Shown here: positions 53,628 through 62,959 of the stretch, piece by piece
Numbering within the stretch: position 1 is the first letter of the stretch
How the letters are laid out: each line of letters begins with the position of its first letter
Assembly (NCBI GenBank): GCA_902826095.1
Contig: CADEDN010000004.1
Coordinates: 126,001 to 190,000 of the forward strand
Origin: an uncultured Alphaproteobacteria bacterium
GTDB taxonomy: Bacteria; Pseudomonadota; Alphaproteobacteria; Caulobacterales; Parvularculaceae
Length of the DNA: 64,000 nucleotides
Reading direction: 5' to 3'
Made by a program: the position numbers and the translations under genes
Notes under the pieces: model-generated
What the model was told of the DNA's origin: nothing
Databases searched by the model: none
What the model saw: the letters and a program-made list of their open reading frames with translations, nothing else

Positions 53628-55580
53628 ATGATCAAAGCTCAATTGACCGCATGCTTGTTCGCGGCGTCAGCATTGCTGATCGGGGCGGCGCGGGCGCAAG
53701 GCGACGCTGCGGTCTACGGCGCCTTGCCCGCCGTTTCCGAAGTCCAGATTTCGCCGGACGGTTCGACTGTCGCCATGCTGCGCTCCGCCAACGACAAGAT
53801 GTCGGTCGTTTTCTACAATCTCGCCAATCCTGATGCGAAGCCCGCCGGCATTGAAGTCGGCGGCGGCAAGGCGCGCGACATCGTCTGGGCGGACAACGAT
53901 CATGTGCTTGTCCTCGCCTCGCAGACCGGCCGCATGCAAGTGACGACCGGCCTCGAGACGATCGAGTTCTTCCGCTGGTTTTCGGTGTCAAAGTCGAAAA
54001 TGAAGGCGGTCGTGCTGTTCGGGAATGAGGGGAATCTTTACATCTCCTCGGCTGGGAGCCTTATTGCGACGACGCCGGATAATCCCGGTCGCTCGTTGTT
54101 CGCCCGCTATTTCACGCAGAAGGCCGGGCCGGCGTCCTTTGATTTGCTCTCGGCTGATCTGACTCGCGGCGACGAGAAGCTCGTCGAAGCGGGAACAGCG
54201 AAGACTTATGATTGGCTGGTCTCGAGGTCGGGAAATCCGCTGGCGCGGCTCGACTACGATTCACTGAAGAAGGAGACGATCTTGTACGTCCGCAAGGACG
54301 GCGAGGGCGAATTTCAGCGGGTCAGCGAATTCGCGGACAAACCAGGCGCGGCGGCGAGCATCAGCTTTTACGGGCTTGCGCCGGACGGAACGAATTTCAT
54401 CGCGTCGATTTCCGGCGAAGGCAACAGGCGCTCGCTGATCGCTGTCGATCCGGCGACGGGCGCGTCAAAATCCACGCTGTTTTCCAATCCGCAATATGAT
54501 CTCGACGGCGTGATCTACGATCACAGGGAGGCGACAGCGACCGGCGTCCGCTTCACCGACGACATTCCAAGATACGTCCATTTCGACGCTGACCAGCAGA
54601 AAATTCAGACTTCGCTCGAAAAAGCGCTCCCCGGAGCGTCGCCGATCATCGTCTCAAAGACCGCTGACGGCGGAAAAATGATCGTCAAAGCACTGTATAC
54701 CGATCATCCGGAGCAGTATTTCCTCTTTGACCGCGCCGCCAAAGCGCTCAATATGATTGCGACCGCTTATCCCGCCATCGACGGCAAGGTCGTCGCGCGA
54801 AAGGAGCGATTCGATCACCTCAGTTCGGACGGCCGCGCCATTCCCGGCTATCTCACCGCGCCCGCGAACGCGTCCAAGCAGAACATGCCGCTCATCGTTC
54901 TTCCGCATGGGGGCCCCCAGGGGCGCGACGACATGACTTTCGACTGGTGGCCCTTTTTCTACGCCGCCAACGGCTATCTCGTTTACCAACCGAATTTCCG
55001 CGGCTCGGACGGCTACGGCGCCGATTTCGTGTCGGCGGGGTTCGGCGAATGGGGCCGCAAAATGCAGGACGACATCACGTTCGGCGTCAGGAAGCTGATC
55101 GCGGACGGCGTCGTCGATCCAAAGCGGATTTGCATTATCGGCGCGAGTTACGGCGGCTACGCCGCGCTCGCCGGCGCCACGCTGACGCCTGACCTTTACG
55201 CCTGCGCCGTCAGCGTCAACGGCGTCTCGAATTTGCCGGCGCTCATCGGCCGAACCGCCAGATGGAGCGACTGGGCCGAAGATTATTGGGACGTGCGGCT
55301 TGGAAGCCGGTTTCGCGACAAGAAAGCGCTCGAGGAAGTCAGTCCGACGGAAAACGCCGACAAAGCGATCGCGCCGATCATGCTCATCCACGGCCGCGAC
55401 GACACGGTCGTTCCGTTCAGCCACAGCCTAAAAATGCACGATGCGCTGAAGGCCGCCGGCAAGCCGGTCGAACTCGTCGAACTGAAAGGCGAGGATCACT
55501 GGCTGTCGCGCGGACCGTCGCGAACGACGACGCTCGTCAAGTCTCTTGAATTCGTCAATCGACATATCGGAGAGCGATAA
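53628..55580 (+). CDS. Exported S9 family peptidase (prolyl oligopeptidase/acyl-peptide hydrolase type)
   Basis: 650 residues. A signal peptide (CLFAASALLIGAARA) is followed by a beta-propeller (about 30-390) and a C-terminal alpha/beta hydrolase. The catalytic Ser lies in IIGASYGGYAALAG, Asp in LIHGRDDTVVP and His in LKGEDHWLS. LPHGGPQGRDDMTFDWWPFF is the usual oxyanion region. It cleaves oligopeptides at the end of which proline, alanine or acyl residues occur; the exact preference is unknown. It lies between two paralogous G8 proteins on the same strand, so the three may share a nutrient- or surface-polymer role (inference). Confidence 0.9.
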   Translation: MIKAQLTACLFAASALLIGAARAQGDAAVYGALPAVSEVQISPDGSTVAMLRSANDKMSVVFYNLANPDAKPAGIEVGGGKARDIVWADNDHVLVLASQTGRMQVTTGLETIEFFRWFSVSKSKMKAVVLFGNEGNLYISSAGSLIATTPDNPGRSLFARYFTQKAGPASFDLLSADLTRGDEKLVEAGTAKTYDWLVSRSGNPLARLDYDSLKKETILYVRKDGEGEFQRVSEFADKPGAAASISFYGLAPDGTNFIASISGEGNRRSLIAVDPATGASKSTLFSNPQYDLDGVIYDHREATATGVRFTDDIPRYVHFDADQQKIQTSLEKALPGASPIIVSKTADGGKMIVKALYTDHPEQYFLFDRAAKALNMIATAYPAIDGKVVARKERFDHLSSDGRAIPGYLTAPANASKQNMPLIVLPHGGPQGRDDMTFDWWPFFYAANGYLVYQPNFRGSDGYGADFVSAGFGEWGRKMQDDITFGVRKLIADGVVDPKRICIIGASYGGYAALAGATLTPDLYACAVSVNGVSNLPALIGRTARWSDWAEDYWDVRLGSRFRDKKALEEVSPTENADKAIAPIMLIHGRDDTVVPFSHSLKMHDALKAAGKPVELVELKGEDHWLSRGPSRTTTLVKSLEFVNRHIGER

Positions 55581-55727
55581 ACGCCGGCGGCGCCAGGCGC
55601 TGTTCGACGGCATCGGAACGAGCCGCGTTCTCCGCGTCGACCATCAAGCCGGCGGGCGCGCTTCGCAATCGCTGCAGTCTCTCTTGCCGCCCGGGCGCGC
55701 CGATATTTATTCCGCCTAAGGACGACC

Positions 55728-55867
55728 TTGCGCCGGCGTCGGTCTTCGACGCGCTTGTCGGCGACGAGGCGCGTCGGCGCGAAACCATTCTTAAAATGGG
55801 CTTCACCTGGGACGAGAATGCGCGGCGCGTCGAAAGGCTCGCCAACGAAACCATCCGCCTGCGCTGA
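55728..55867 (+). pseudogene. Possible gene remnant (C-terminal fragment)
   Basis: In one plus-strand frame ending at TGA 55865, the translation VFDALVGDEARRRETILKMG continues through FTWDENARRVERLANETIRL. It has the look of a real helical protein terminus. Upstream in that frame the sequence becomes low-quality, and an adjacent frame carries another plausible segment (LFDGIGTSRVLRVD). Frameshift decay of a gene is suggested; I cannot name the family. Confidence 0.3.
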
Positions 55868-56118
55868 CGCGTCGATTTCCGGCCGAAATGAAATTCAGCA
55901 GCGCGAGTCGCGGCGCATTTTTCACGGAATAGGCGAATCACTTTCCCCGGATTTGAGTCGCGGCGGGCTCGCGGAGCGCCGCTTCATGAAAACGCGGAAA
56001 GGTCGGACGCCGCCGCGGCGGCGCGCGCGGCGGCGGCGCTTGATCCGCCAATTCCTTGCGATTTCAGCGGTTTGGGTCGCGCGAATCAATTTCTTCCGTA
56101 GACTGACTATCAAATCCG

Positions 56119-56140
56119 TAACGCGAACCGTTAACGCGAA
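56119..56140 (+). repeat. Direct repeat upstream of the second G8 gene
   Basis: TAACGCGAA occurs at 56119-56127 and 56132-56140, 13 bp start to start, about 95 bp before the G8 start. The second copy forms GTTAACGCG, which also resembles half a CtrA site. Candidate activator or repressor site. Confidence 0.4.
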
Positions 56141-56234
56141 TATTACCATCCTGAGATTTTACGACTTGTAAGGTGTGCGGTTGGAACCCGGTTCATAGAC
56201 CTCCTCGCGCAAATTCCGCATGGAGGGTCTTTAG

Positions 56235-58832
56235 GTGAGTCTTTTTCCAACGGGGGGAATTTCGAATCGCGCGACGATCGTCGGCGCGTTTTTTTCAATC
56301 TTCATCGCGTCGTCATCGGCGTTCGCCGCGGCGCCCGGACCGGTCGCCTGCGCCGGCGTTCGCCCGCCGGTGACGCCGCTCGCCTCACAGCATCTGGCCG
56401 CCTTGCCGAAATATGACGCGCTTGCGCCGGCGGCGTCGGCGGTGAGAGCGGTTCGCTCCGGCGCGTGGTCCGACGCAGGGACCTGGGGCGGCAAACTTCC
56501 GACGACGCGCGCCTTCGTCCCGAAAGGCGTCAGCGTCGTCTTTGACGAGCCCAACAGCGCCAGACTGAAGTCAGTTCGCGTCGAGGGATGCCTTGAGCTT
56601 TCAAATCGCGTGAACAACCGTCTGAATACGGAGTTTTTGTACGTCGCTCCCGGCGGCGAATTGCTCGCCGGCGCCGCGAATGCGCCGATTCCGGCGAACC
56701 TCTCCGCCGAAATCGTCTTTCCGGACCTCGGCCCGATCGACGTCAAGGCCGACCCGACGCTGATCGGCAAGGGGCTCGTCTCAACCTCGCGCGTTCGCCT
56801 TTACGGCGCGTTGAAATCGCCGCGCGCTAAAGTCTCGGCCGCGCCGAGACGGGGCGAGTCGGTCGTCAAGCTTGTCTCGACGCCGAACGGCTGGCGCGTC
56901 GGCGACCGGGTCGTTTTGACCGGCACGCGGTGGATCAGGCAGACGACCAAGCAGGGCGTCGTTCTGAAGAGCCCGACCGAGGACGAAATCCGCTTCATCA
57001 AGGCGATCAGCGGCTCCTCCGTCACGCTCGATTCGCCGCTCGCCTTCGACCATCTCTCGCCCGACGCCGCGGTCGGCGCCTATCTCGTCAATTACACGCG
57101 CAACATCCGTCTTGCGACGGAGAACGGCGCGACGATCGCCAAGACGCAGCGCGCGCATTCAATGTTCATGTCGACGGAAACGACCGTCGAGGGCGTTGAA
57201 TTCTTCGAAATGGGGCGCACCGACAAATCGATACGCGCGATCGACGCCGCGAAGCTGAGCTCGCCGACGCCGACCTCGAACGTCAAGGGGCGCTACCCGC
57301 TGCATCTCCATCAGGCGGGATTCCCGAAAGACGACGTCGCGCCGGTCGTGCGCGGCGTCGCGATCTGGGGCTCGCCCGGCTGGGGCTTTGCGCAGCACGC
57401 CGGCAACGCCTTCGTCTTCCAGAATAACGCCTGGAACACGTTCGGCGCGGGTTTCGTCGCGGAAAGCGGCAATGAGACCGGCGCCTGGGTTGAAAACACG
57501 GCGGTCAAAGCGATCGGCGTCGATCATATCGTCAAGGACGCCGGCGACGTTTCGGCGTTTGATTTGGGCAGAACCGGCGACGGCTTCTGGCTGCAGAGCC
57601 GGTCGATCCGTCTTCACAAGAATCTCGCCGTCGGCATGACGGGCGGCATGGGATTTGTCTATTTCCACCGCAACAACGATCTTGGCGCCGCCCTGCCGAT
57701 TGTTCCCTCATTCTCGGCGAACGCGCTTTGCACGCCGGCGACGATGCGCTTCAAGCCGCAGCCGATCGAGGCGCCGCAAATCGCTCAGTTCACGGACAAT
57801 GAAGTGATCGCGTCGGAAATCGGCTTCCATGTCGTGAAGCCGCGCCCGATCGAGCCGCACGACATCCGCTCGATGCTCGACAATTTCAAGGCGTGGGAGG
57901 TGGCGCTTGGCGTCGATCTCACCTACACGTCGCGCTACACGGTCGAGAACAGCCTCCTGATCGCGTCGCCGGCGGCGACCGACACGATCGGCGTCTCCTT
58001 CGGAATGAACACCTACGACCTCGCGGTCGCCAATACGAAAATCGTCGGCTTCGATTACGGCGTGAATCTGTCGAAAGCCTCGACGCGGGTGTTCACGACC
58101 AACAGCCGCTTCACGATCGCCGGCGTCACTTTCAGCGGCATCAAGATCAAGCCGCTGCTCAACCAGGACGCGACCGACCAGATTCTGGCGTCGATGCCGG
58201 CGCCGGTTCCCGCCTCGGTCGCGTTCAAATGGGGCGCGGGCCCGGCGATTCCGTCGTCGAACGCGCTTTATGTCTACGTGACAGGCATTAAGACCGACAG
58301 TTCCGGTCAAACGGCCTACCCGATCGCGAAGGACGAATTCCTCGTCAATTACACCAACTTCAAAGGGCTCTCAGCTGAGCGCGGCTGGCACACGCTGACG
58401 ACGGGCGGGCGCGCTTTCGTCGTGCCGGAATTCTATTCCGACCGACTGACCGGCGAGATCTTCCAGACGTCCTTCATCGCGAAGCCGCAAGCCTATTTCG
58501 CCTGGCCGAGCAAACTGCTCGACGGCTCGCCCGCCGATCAGGGCTCGCTTGACCCGAAAGCCGCGCCGCCCTCGGCGGCGAATGATTCAGCGTCGGTGTC
58601 CGCGAACGGCGCGGTTGTCATCGCCGCGCTCGCCAATGACCGGTCGAATGACGGGAAACTGTTCGCCTCCGGCTACGGCCACGCGCGCAACGGCAATGTC
58701 GCGCAGCTCGCAAACGGCGATTTCCGTTACACGCCGTTCCCGGATTATCGAGGATCGGACAAATTCGACTATTGGGTCCGCAATCGTCAGGGGGTCGTTT
58801 CGAAAGCGACCGTGACCGTGACGGTCAATTAA
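56235..58832 (+). CDS. Large secreted G8-domain/beta-helix protein with C-terminal cadherin-like domain (copy 2)
   Basis: 865 residues from GTG 56235, well supported by GGAGGG seven bases upstream. The signal peptide is FFSIFIASSSAFA. The G8 domain spans roughly 70-200 (GAWSDAGTWGG, KSVRVEGCLELSN). The beta-helix carries GRYPLHLHQ at about 352-360, WGSPGWGFAQHAGNAF and TYTSRYTVENSLL. The end (about 775-865) is a cadherin/Big-like repeat with AANDSASVSANG and YRGSDKFDYWVRN. Copy 1 at 50772 matches along its full length with high identity, so the pair arose by duplication. The RYPxHxH motif recalls CEMIP/TMEM2. No anchor is visible; secretion is likely. Confidence 0.85.
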   Translation: MSLFPTGGISNRATIVGAFFSIFIASSSAFAAAPGPVACAGVRPPVTPLASQHLAALPKYDALAPAASAVRAVRSGAWSDAGTWGGKLPTTRAFVPKGVSVVFDEPNSARLKSVRVEGCLELSNRVNNRLNTEFLYVAPGGELLAGAANAPIPANLSAEIVFPDLGPIDVKADPTLIGKGLVSTSRVRLYGALKSPRAKVSAAPRRGESVVKLVSTPNGWRVGDRVVLTGTRWIRQTTKQGVVLKSPTEDEIRFIKAISGSSVTLDSPLAFDHLSPDAAVGAYLVNYTRNIRLATENGATIAKTQRAHSMFMSTETTVEGVEFFEMGRTDKSIRAIDAAKLSSPTPTSNVKGRYPLHLHQAGFPKDDVAPVVRGVAIWGSPGWGFAQHAGNAFVFQNNAWNTFGAGFVAESGNETGAWVENTAVKAIGVDHIVKDAGDVSAFDLGRTGDGFWLQSRSIRLHKNLAVGMTGGMGFVYFHRNNDLGAALPIVPSFSANALCTPATMRFKPQPIEAPQIAQFTDNEVIASEIGFHVVKPRPIEPHDIRSMLDNFKAWEVALGVDLTYTSRYTVENSLLIASPAATDTIGVSFGMNTYDLAVANTKIVGFDYGVNLSKASTRVFTTNSRFTIAGVTFSGIKIKPLLNQDATDQILASMPAPVPASVAFKWGAGPAIPSSNALYVYVTGIKTDSSGQTAYPIAKDEFLVNYTNFKGLSAERGWHTLTTGGRAFVVPEFYSDRLTGEIFQTSFIAKPQAYFAWPSKLLDGSPADQGSLDPKAAPPSAANDSASVSANGAVVIAALANDRSNDGKLFASGYGHARNGNVAQLANGDFRYTPFPDYRGSDKFDYWVRNRQGVVSKATVTVTVN

Positions 58833-58853
58833 GACCGCGGACGAACTTTGCCG

Positions 58854-58881
58854 AAAAACGCCGCCTCCGGGCGGCGTTTTT
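58854..58881. terminator. Bidirectional rho-independent terminator (G8 copy 2 / priA)
   Basis: AAAAACGCCGCC and GGCGGCGTTTTT pair perfectly over 12 bp around TCCG. The T-run serves the plus-strand G8 gene and the A-run the minus-strand priA, whose TAA (58880-58882) overlaps the stem base. Confidence 0.9.
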
Positions 58882-61099
58882 ATAGGAAGCTGTGGGGATC
58901 GATGTCGATCGTCCGCCGCACGGCGTTTGGCGGCTTTGTCCTCGAAAGCCATGCGCCAAGGTACGCCTGGATGTTGACGTCGCGGCGCGTCTTGACGAGG
59001 AATCGCAGGCGCGCTTCGCCGCGGATGCGATAGATCGCCGCCGGCGCGGGCCCCCAGACGACGACGCCGTCCGCGTTGATGAGCGCGGCGCGGTGCGCCT
59101 CGCCCGCTGCCTTCAGCATCTTCTCGTCGCTTGATCGCAAGATGATCGACGCGAGCCTTCCATAGGGCGGAAAGCCGAGGTCTTCGCGGCCGCGCGCCTC
59201 GGCTTCGAGGAACGCGTCGCGGTCGGCGTCCTTCAGTGCACGGAAGACCGGCGTCTCCGGAAGGTAAGTCTGCAGCATCGCCTCGCCGGGGCGGGACTCG
59301 CGCCCGGCGCGGCCGGCGACCTGTGCGAGGAGCTGATAGGTGCGCTCCGCCGCGCGCAGATCGCCGCCCGCAAGCCCCATGTCGGCGTCGACGACGCCGA
59401 CGAGCGTCAGCTTGGGAAAATGATGGCCCTTCGCCGCCATCTGCGTTGCGATGAGGATGTCGATCTCGCCCGCCGCCATCGCTTCGAGGATCGCGCGCAT
59501 ATGGGCCGGCGACTGCACGGTGTCGGACGAGAGCACGCCGCGGCGCGCCTGCGGCCAGCGCAGCGCCGCTTCTTCGGCGACGCGTTCAACGCCCGGTCCG
59601 CAGGCGGCGAGCGAATTGACGGCGCGACATTCAGGGCACGCGGCGGGTTTGGGCATCGAAAAGCCGGTCAGGTGACAGACAAGTCGATTGTCGAACCGGT
59701 GCTCGACGAGGAATGTGTCGGCGTGCGGCGATTTCATGCGATGGCCGCATCGGCGGCAAAGCGTCAGCGGCGCATAGCCGCGCCGGTTGATGAAGAGGAG
59801 ACTCTGTTCGCCGGCGGCGAGGCGCCGCGTCGCCGCCTCGACCAGCGTCGGCGACAGCCAACGCCCGTCCTGCGGCCCGTCGCGGCGCATGTCGATCAGC
59901 GACACCGATGGCAGGCGCGCCGCGCCGAATCGCGACGCCAGCCTGACCAGGCCGTAGCGGCCCTGTTCGACATTCACGACGCTTTCAAGCGACGGGGTCG
60001 CGGACGCCAGGATAACCGGAAATCCGCCGCGCGCGCCGCGCGCCGCCGCAAGGTCGCGCGCGTGATAGATGACGCCGTCTTCCTGTTTGTAGGCGCCTTC
60101 ATGTTCTTCATCGACGATGATCAGCGAGAGATTTCTGAACGGCAGGAACAGCGCCGAGCGCGCGCCGATGACGAGCCGCGCCTGGCCTTCATTGACGCGT
60201 CGCCAGACCCGCCGACGCGCCGCCGGGGTGAGGTCCGAATGCCAGGCGGCGGGCGCGGCGCCGAACCTTGCACCGACGCGTTCGAGAAACGGCAGGGTCA
60301 GGGAAATTTCCGGGAGCAACACGAGGACCTGCGCCTTTGGATCGCGCCGAAGGATCGCCGCCGCCGCTTCAAGATAGACTTCGGTCTTGCCGGACCCGGT
60401 GACGCCGTCGAGCAGGGTGACGCCGCCTCGCGGAAGCGCAGCGCAAAGGTCGTCAGCGGCGCGTTGCTGGTCTTTTGACAGAAGCTTTCCGGCGCGCGCG
60501 CAATCAGGCGCGTCGAAGGGCGGATCCGGATCGATCGTCACGGCCGAAAGCGCGCCGGCCTTCGCGAGCCCTCGAATGACCGCGTCGCTCGCGCCGCTTC
60601 TTTCTGCGATGTCGCGGGCGCCGAGCGGCGATGAAGCGGCGGCGACGATCGCCAGCGCGGCGCTCCGCGCCGGCGTCAGCCGCGGCGGCGGCGCGCCCGA
60701 CGCGACATAGGCGGTCGCGCCGGCGGGCGGATCAAGCGCGTCGCCAGAGCGCATGACGAGCCGCAAAACAGCGCCGAGCGGGAACATCGTGTAGCCGGCG
60801 ACCCAGGCGATGAAGTCGATCATGGCGGGCGCGAGCGGCGCCGCGGGCAAGAGGCGCGCGACATTTTTCAGTTTTCCGGGCGGCAAATCGTCCGCCTCGC
60901 CCGGCCAGAGGACGCCGATCGAGGACCCGCCGCCAAACGGCGCTTCAACCCAGCTTCCCGTCTTCAAGCCGGCTGGCGCCTGATAGTCATAGGCCTTGCC
61001 GAGCGGCAGCGGAAAGAGAACCTTGACCCGTTCGAGGCCGCCGGCGGCCGCTTCTGGAACGCGTTCGCCGGCGCTCAGATCGGGCGGTTCCTCTGTCAA
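58880..61099 (-). CDS. priA: Primosomal replication protein N' (PriA helicase)
   Basis: 739 residues from TTG 61099, which has GAAGGA seven bases upstream; this matches the usual PriA length. The 3'-DNA-binding domain starts at ERVKVLFPLPLGKAYDYQAP. Helicase motifs: Walker A TGSGKTEVY, DEEH box in IIVDEEHEGAYKQ, and motif VI around QVAGRAGRE. The zinc-binding insert is reduced: CRRCGH and CPEC remain, but the second cysteine pair reads SPHA and the third CHLT, so three of eight Cys are missing. PriA restarts collapsed replication forks. Confidence 0.93.
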   Translation of the reverse strand: MTEEPPDLSAGERVPEAAAGGLERVKVLFPLPLGKAYDYQAPAGLKTGSWVEAPFGGGSSIGVLWPGEADDLPPGKLKNVARLLPAAPLAPAMIDFIAWVAGYTMFPLGAVLRLVMRSGDALDPPAGATAYVASGAPPPRLTPARSAALAIVAAASSPLGARDIAERSGASDAVIRGLAKAGALSAVTIDPDPPFDAPDCARAGKLLSKDQQRAADDLCAALPRGGVTLLDGVTGSGKTEVYLEAAAAILRRDPKAQVLVLLPEISLTLPFLERVGARFGAAPAAWHSDLTPAARRRVWRRVNEGQARLVIGARSALFLPFRNLSLIIVDEEHEGAYKQEDGVIYHARDLAAARGARGGFPVILASATPSLESVVNVEQGRYGLVRLASRFGAARLPSVSLIDMRRDGPQDGRWLSPTLVEAATRRLAAGEQSLLFINRRGYAPLTLCRRCGHRMKSPHADTFLVEHRFDNRLVCHLTGFSMPKPAACPECRAVNSLAACGPGVERVAEEAALRWPQARRGVLSSDTVQSPAHMRAILEAMAAGEIDILIATQMAAKGHHFPKLTLVGVVDADMGLAGGDLRAAERTYQLLAQVAGRAGRESRPGEAMLQTYLPETPVFRALKDADRDAFLEAEARGREDLGFPPYGRLASIILRSSDEKMLKAAGEAHRAALINADGVVVWGPAPAAIYRIRGEARLRFLVKTRRDVNIQAYLGAWLSRTKPPNAVRRTIDIDPHSFL

Positions 61100-61183
61100 G
61101 CTTGATCCTTCATGCCGTTTCGGGTGAATTACGCCGCGCCGCGCGGACCTTGCGGCCTCAGTATCAAAGGGCGTCCTGGCGCA

Positions 61184-62218
61184 ATGCGTGGCATTTCTCT
61201 TTTCCTTTTCTTTGTTGTCGGCGCAAGCGTCGCGACGGCGTCGTCGGCGCAGGCGAAATACAGCCTTTGCAACAAGACAAGCTATGCGCTTTCCGCCTCG
61301 ATCGGCTATGTCGACGGCGACCGGCTGGCGACGCGCGGCTGGTGGCGGCTGCGACCCGGCCAATGCAAGGTCGTGCTGACCGAGCCGACGGACCCCGGCC
61401 GCTATTTCGTCTATGCGGAGGCGGTGCCCGGCCACAAGGGTCCTTTGCGGTCCTGGTCGGGCGACACGCCGCTTTGCGTCGAGAACAACGGCTTTTTCAA
61501 TCTGCGCAATCAGGAAGTCTGTCGCGACGAACCGGGGCGACAGCGCGGTTTCTTCGATGTCGAAGTGACGGCGGCGGCGAACGGAAACTGGCAGACGGAT
61601 TTCGCGGAAGCCGCCAATTACACCGTCTACAGCGCCGAAGTCGCCGGCGTTCAGCGCCTGCTCAATGACCTCAATCTCGCCAGTTCCCGCATTGACGGCT
61701 CGCTTGGTCGCGACACGCAACGCCTCTTGACGATTTACCGGAAGGAAAAGGCGATCGGCGACGGCCCGATCATCGACGACGCGACGATCGACGCGATGAT
61801 CGAAGAAGCGAACGCCCGCGAGGCCAAGCTCGGCCTTTTCTTCTGCAACAAGACGGAGCAGCCGGTCTGGTCGGCGATCGCCGAACCCAAGGGCGAAGCG
61901 CGGTATGAATCGCGCGGCTGGTGGAAGCTTGAAGCAGGCGACTGCGCCAAGGTGATCAAGGGCGGGCTCACCGCCGATCATTATTATGTCTACGGCGTCA
62001 CCGAAGATCCGCGCGGCGAGCGGCGCCTGTCCGGCGGCGACAAGAAATTCTGCGTCAACGCGGTGAGGTTCGCCGCGACGACGGACACCTCCTGCGCCGA
62101 TCAGGAGCTTGACGAGGCGGTATTCCGCCGCCTTGAGATCGGCGGCGTCGCCTCATCGACCTTCGACTTCGTCGCCGACAGCTTCGTCGCGCCGCCTTCC
62201 GAAACGCCGCAGCAATAG
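61184..62218 (+). CDS. Exported protein with two DUF1036 domains
   Basis: 344 residues from ATG 61184, after which a signal peptide runs to SSAQA. Each half opens with a Cys-Asn motif (SLCNKTSYALSASIGYVDG; FFCNKTEQPVWSAIAEPKG). Each continues with RGWW(R/K)L..G.C and a Tyr-rich YFVYAEAV / YYVYGVTE segment. These are two DUF1036 modules, seen in alphaproteobacterial envelope proteins. Between them is a ~70-residue helical segment (VAGVQRLLNDLNLASSRIDG) resembling a peptidoglycan-binding domain 1. It may sit on the cell wall. Divergent from priA (84 bp between starts). Confidence 0.83.
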   Translation: MRGISLFLFFVVGASVATASSAQAKYSLCNKTSYALSASIGYVDGDRLATRGWWRLRPGQCKVVLTEPTDPGRYFVYAEAVPGHKGPLRSWSGDTPLCVENNGFFNLRNQEVCRDEPGRQRGFFDVEVTAAANGNWQTDFAEAANYTVYSAEVAGVQRLLNDLNLASSRIDGSLGRDTQRLLTIYRKEKAIGDGPIIDDATIDAMIEEANAREAKLGLFFCNKTEQPVWSAIAEPKGEARYESRGWWKLEAGDCAKVIKGGLTADHYYVYGVTEDPRGERRLSGGDKKFCVNAVRFAATTDTSCADQELDEAVFRRLEIGGVASSTFDFVADSFVAPPSETPQQ

Positions 62219-62219
62219 A

Positions 62220-62948
62220 GTGGCGCCCCTCGCGCATGTCGAGACCTGGGTGTTTGATCTCGACAACACCCTTTATCCGGCGGAGTGCCATCTCTTCAGC
62301 CAGATCGACGCCCGCATGACGGATTTCATCCGCATGAGCTTGCGCGTCGATCAGGACGAGGCGCGAAGGCTGCAGAAATATTACTACGTCAAATACGGGA
62401 CGACGCTTGCCGGGCTGATGGCCGAGCACGACGCCTCCCCCGGCGACTTTCTCGATTACGTCCACGACATCGACCATTCCGTGGTGCCGGAAGACGCGAG
62501 CCTTCGCGCGGCGATCGCCGCTTTGCCGGGGCGTCGCTACATTTTCACCAACGGCTCGGTCGCGCATGCCGACAAGGTGCTCTCACGCGTCGGCCTTGAC
62601 GGGCTCTTCGACGATATTTTCGACATCAAGGCCGCCGACTGGACCCCGAAGCCGCACCGCGCGACTTATGAGAAATTCCTCGCCGCGCACCGCGTTCGTC
62701 CCGACGCCGCGGCGATGTTTGAAGATCTGGCGCACAATCTCGAGGCCGCGCACGCGCTCGGCATGACGACGGTGCTGGTCGAACAGGAAGCACGCTGGTT
62801 CGCCGACGAGCCGGCGGGCAAGCGCCCGGCAAGACCCGGCGACGCAAGGCCTGGCCACGTTCACCATGTGACCGACGATCTTGCCGGATTTCTGACCCGG
62901 AACGCCGCCATCCTTGCGCCAACGCCGCCCGCGTCGGCGCGGGCTTGA
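62220..62948 (+). CDS. HAD-family pyrimidine 5'-nucleotidase
   Basis: 242 residues from GTG 62220, which follows the DUF1036 stop by one base. HAD motif I is [12 protein letters not shown], motif II is in IFTNGS, and motifs III/IV are in [10 protein letters not shown] and [13 protein letters not shown]. The spacing with a helical cap after motif I is that of the SDT1/YjjG pyrimidine nucleotidases. It hydrolyses nucleoside monophosphates to nucleosides. The dapD start follows 11 bp downstream with GAGGAGG. Confidence 0.87.
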   Translation: MAPLAHVETWVFDLDNTLYPAECHLFSQIDARMTDFIRMSLRVDQDEARRLQKYYYVKYGTTLAGLMAEHDASPGDFLDYVHDIDHSVVPEDASLRAAIAALPGRRYIFTNGSVAHADKVLSRVGLDGLFDDIFDIKAADWTPKPHRATYEKFLAAHRVRPDAAAMFEDLAHNLEAAHALGMTTVLVEQEARWFADEPAGKRPARPGDARPGHVHHVTDDLAGFLTRNAAILAPTPPASARA

Positions 62949-62959
62949 GGAGGCCGCCG

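Larger units (their letters stand above)
55581..56234. other. Long spacer between the S9 peptidase and the second G8 gene
   Basis: About 650 bp. The first 290 contain what looks like a decayed gene 3' end (see 55728-55867). The remainder is intergenic, with direct repeats at 56119-56140 and the G8 promoter region; GGAGGG at 56222-56227 is the ribosome site. Confidence 0.45.

Noticed and set aside
59420-60478. A 352-codon open frame antisense to priA
   Set aside because: Shadow of the helicase gene, no motif, basic low-complexity translation.
61100-61981. An upstream extension of priA over the DUF1036 gene
   Set aside because: The extension lacks PriA similarity and overlaps the well-supported DUF1036 protein; TTG 61099 with GAAGGA gives normal PriA length.
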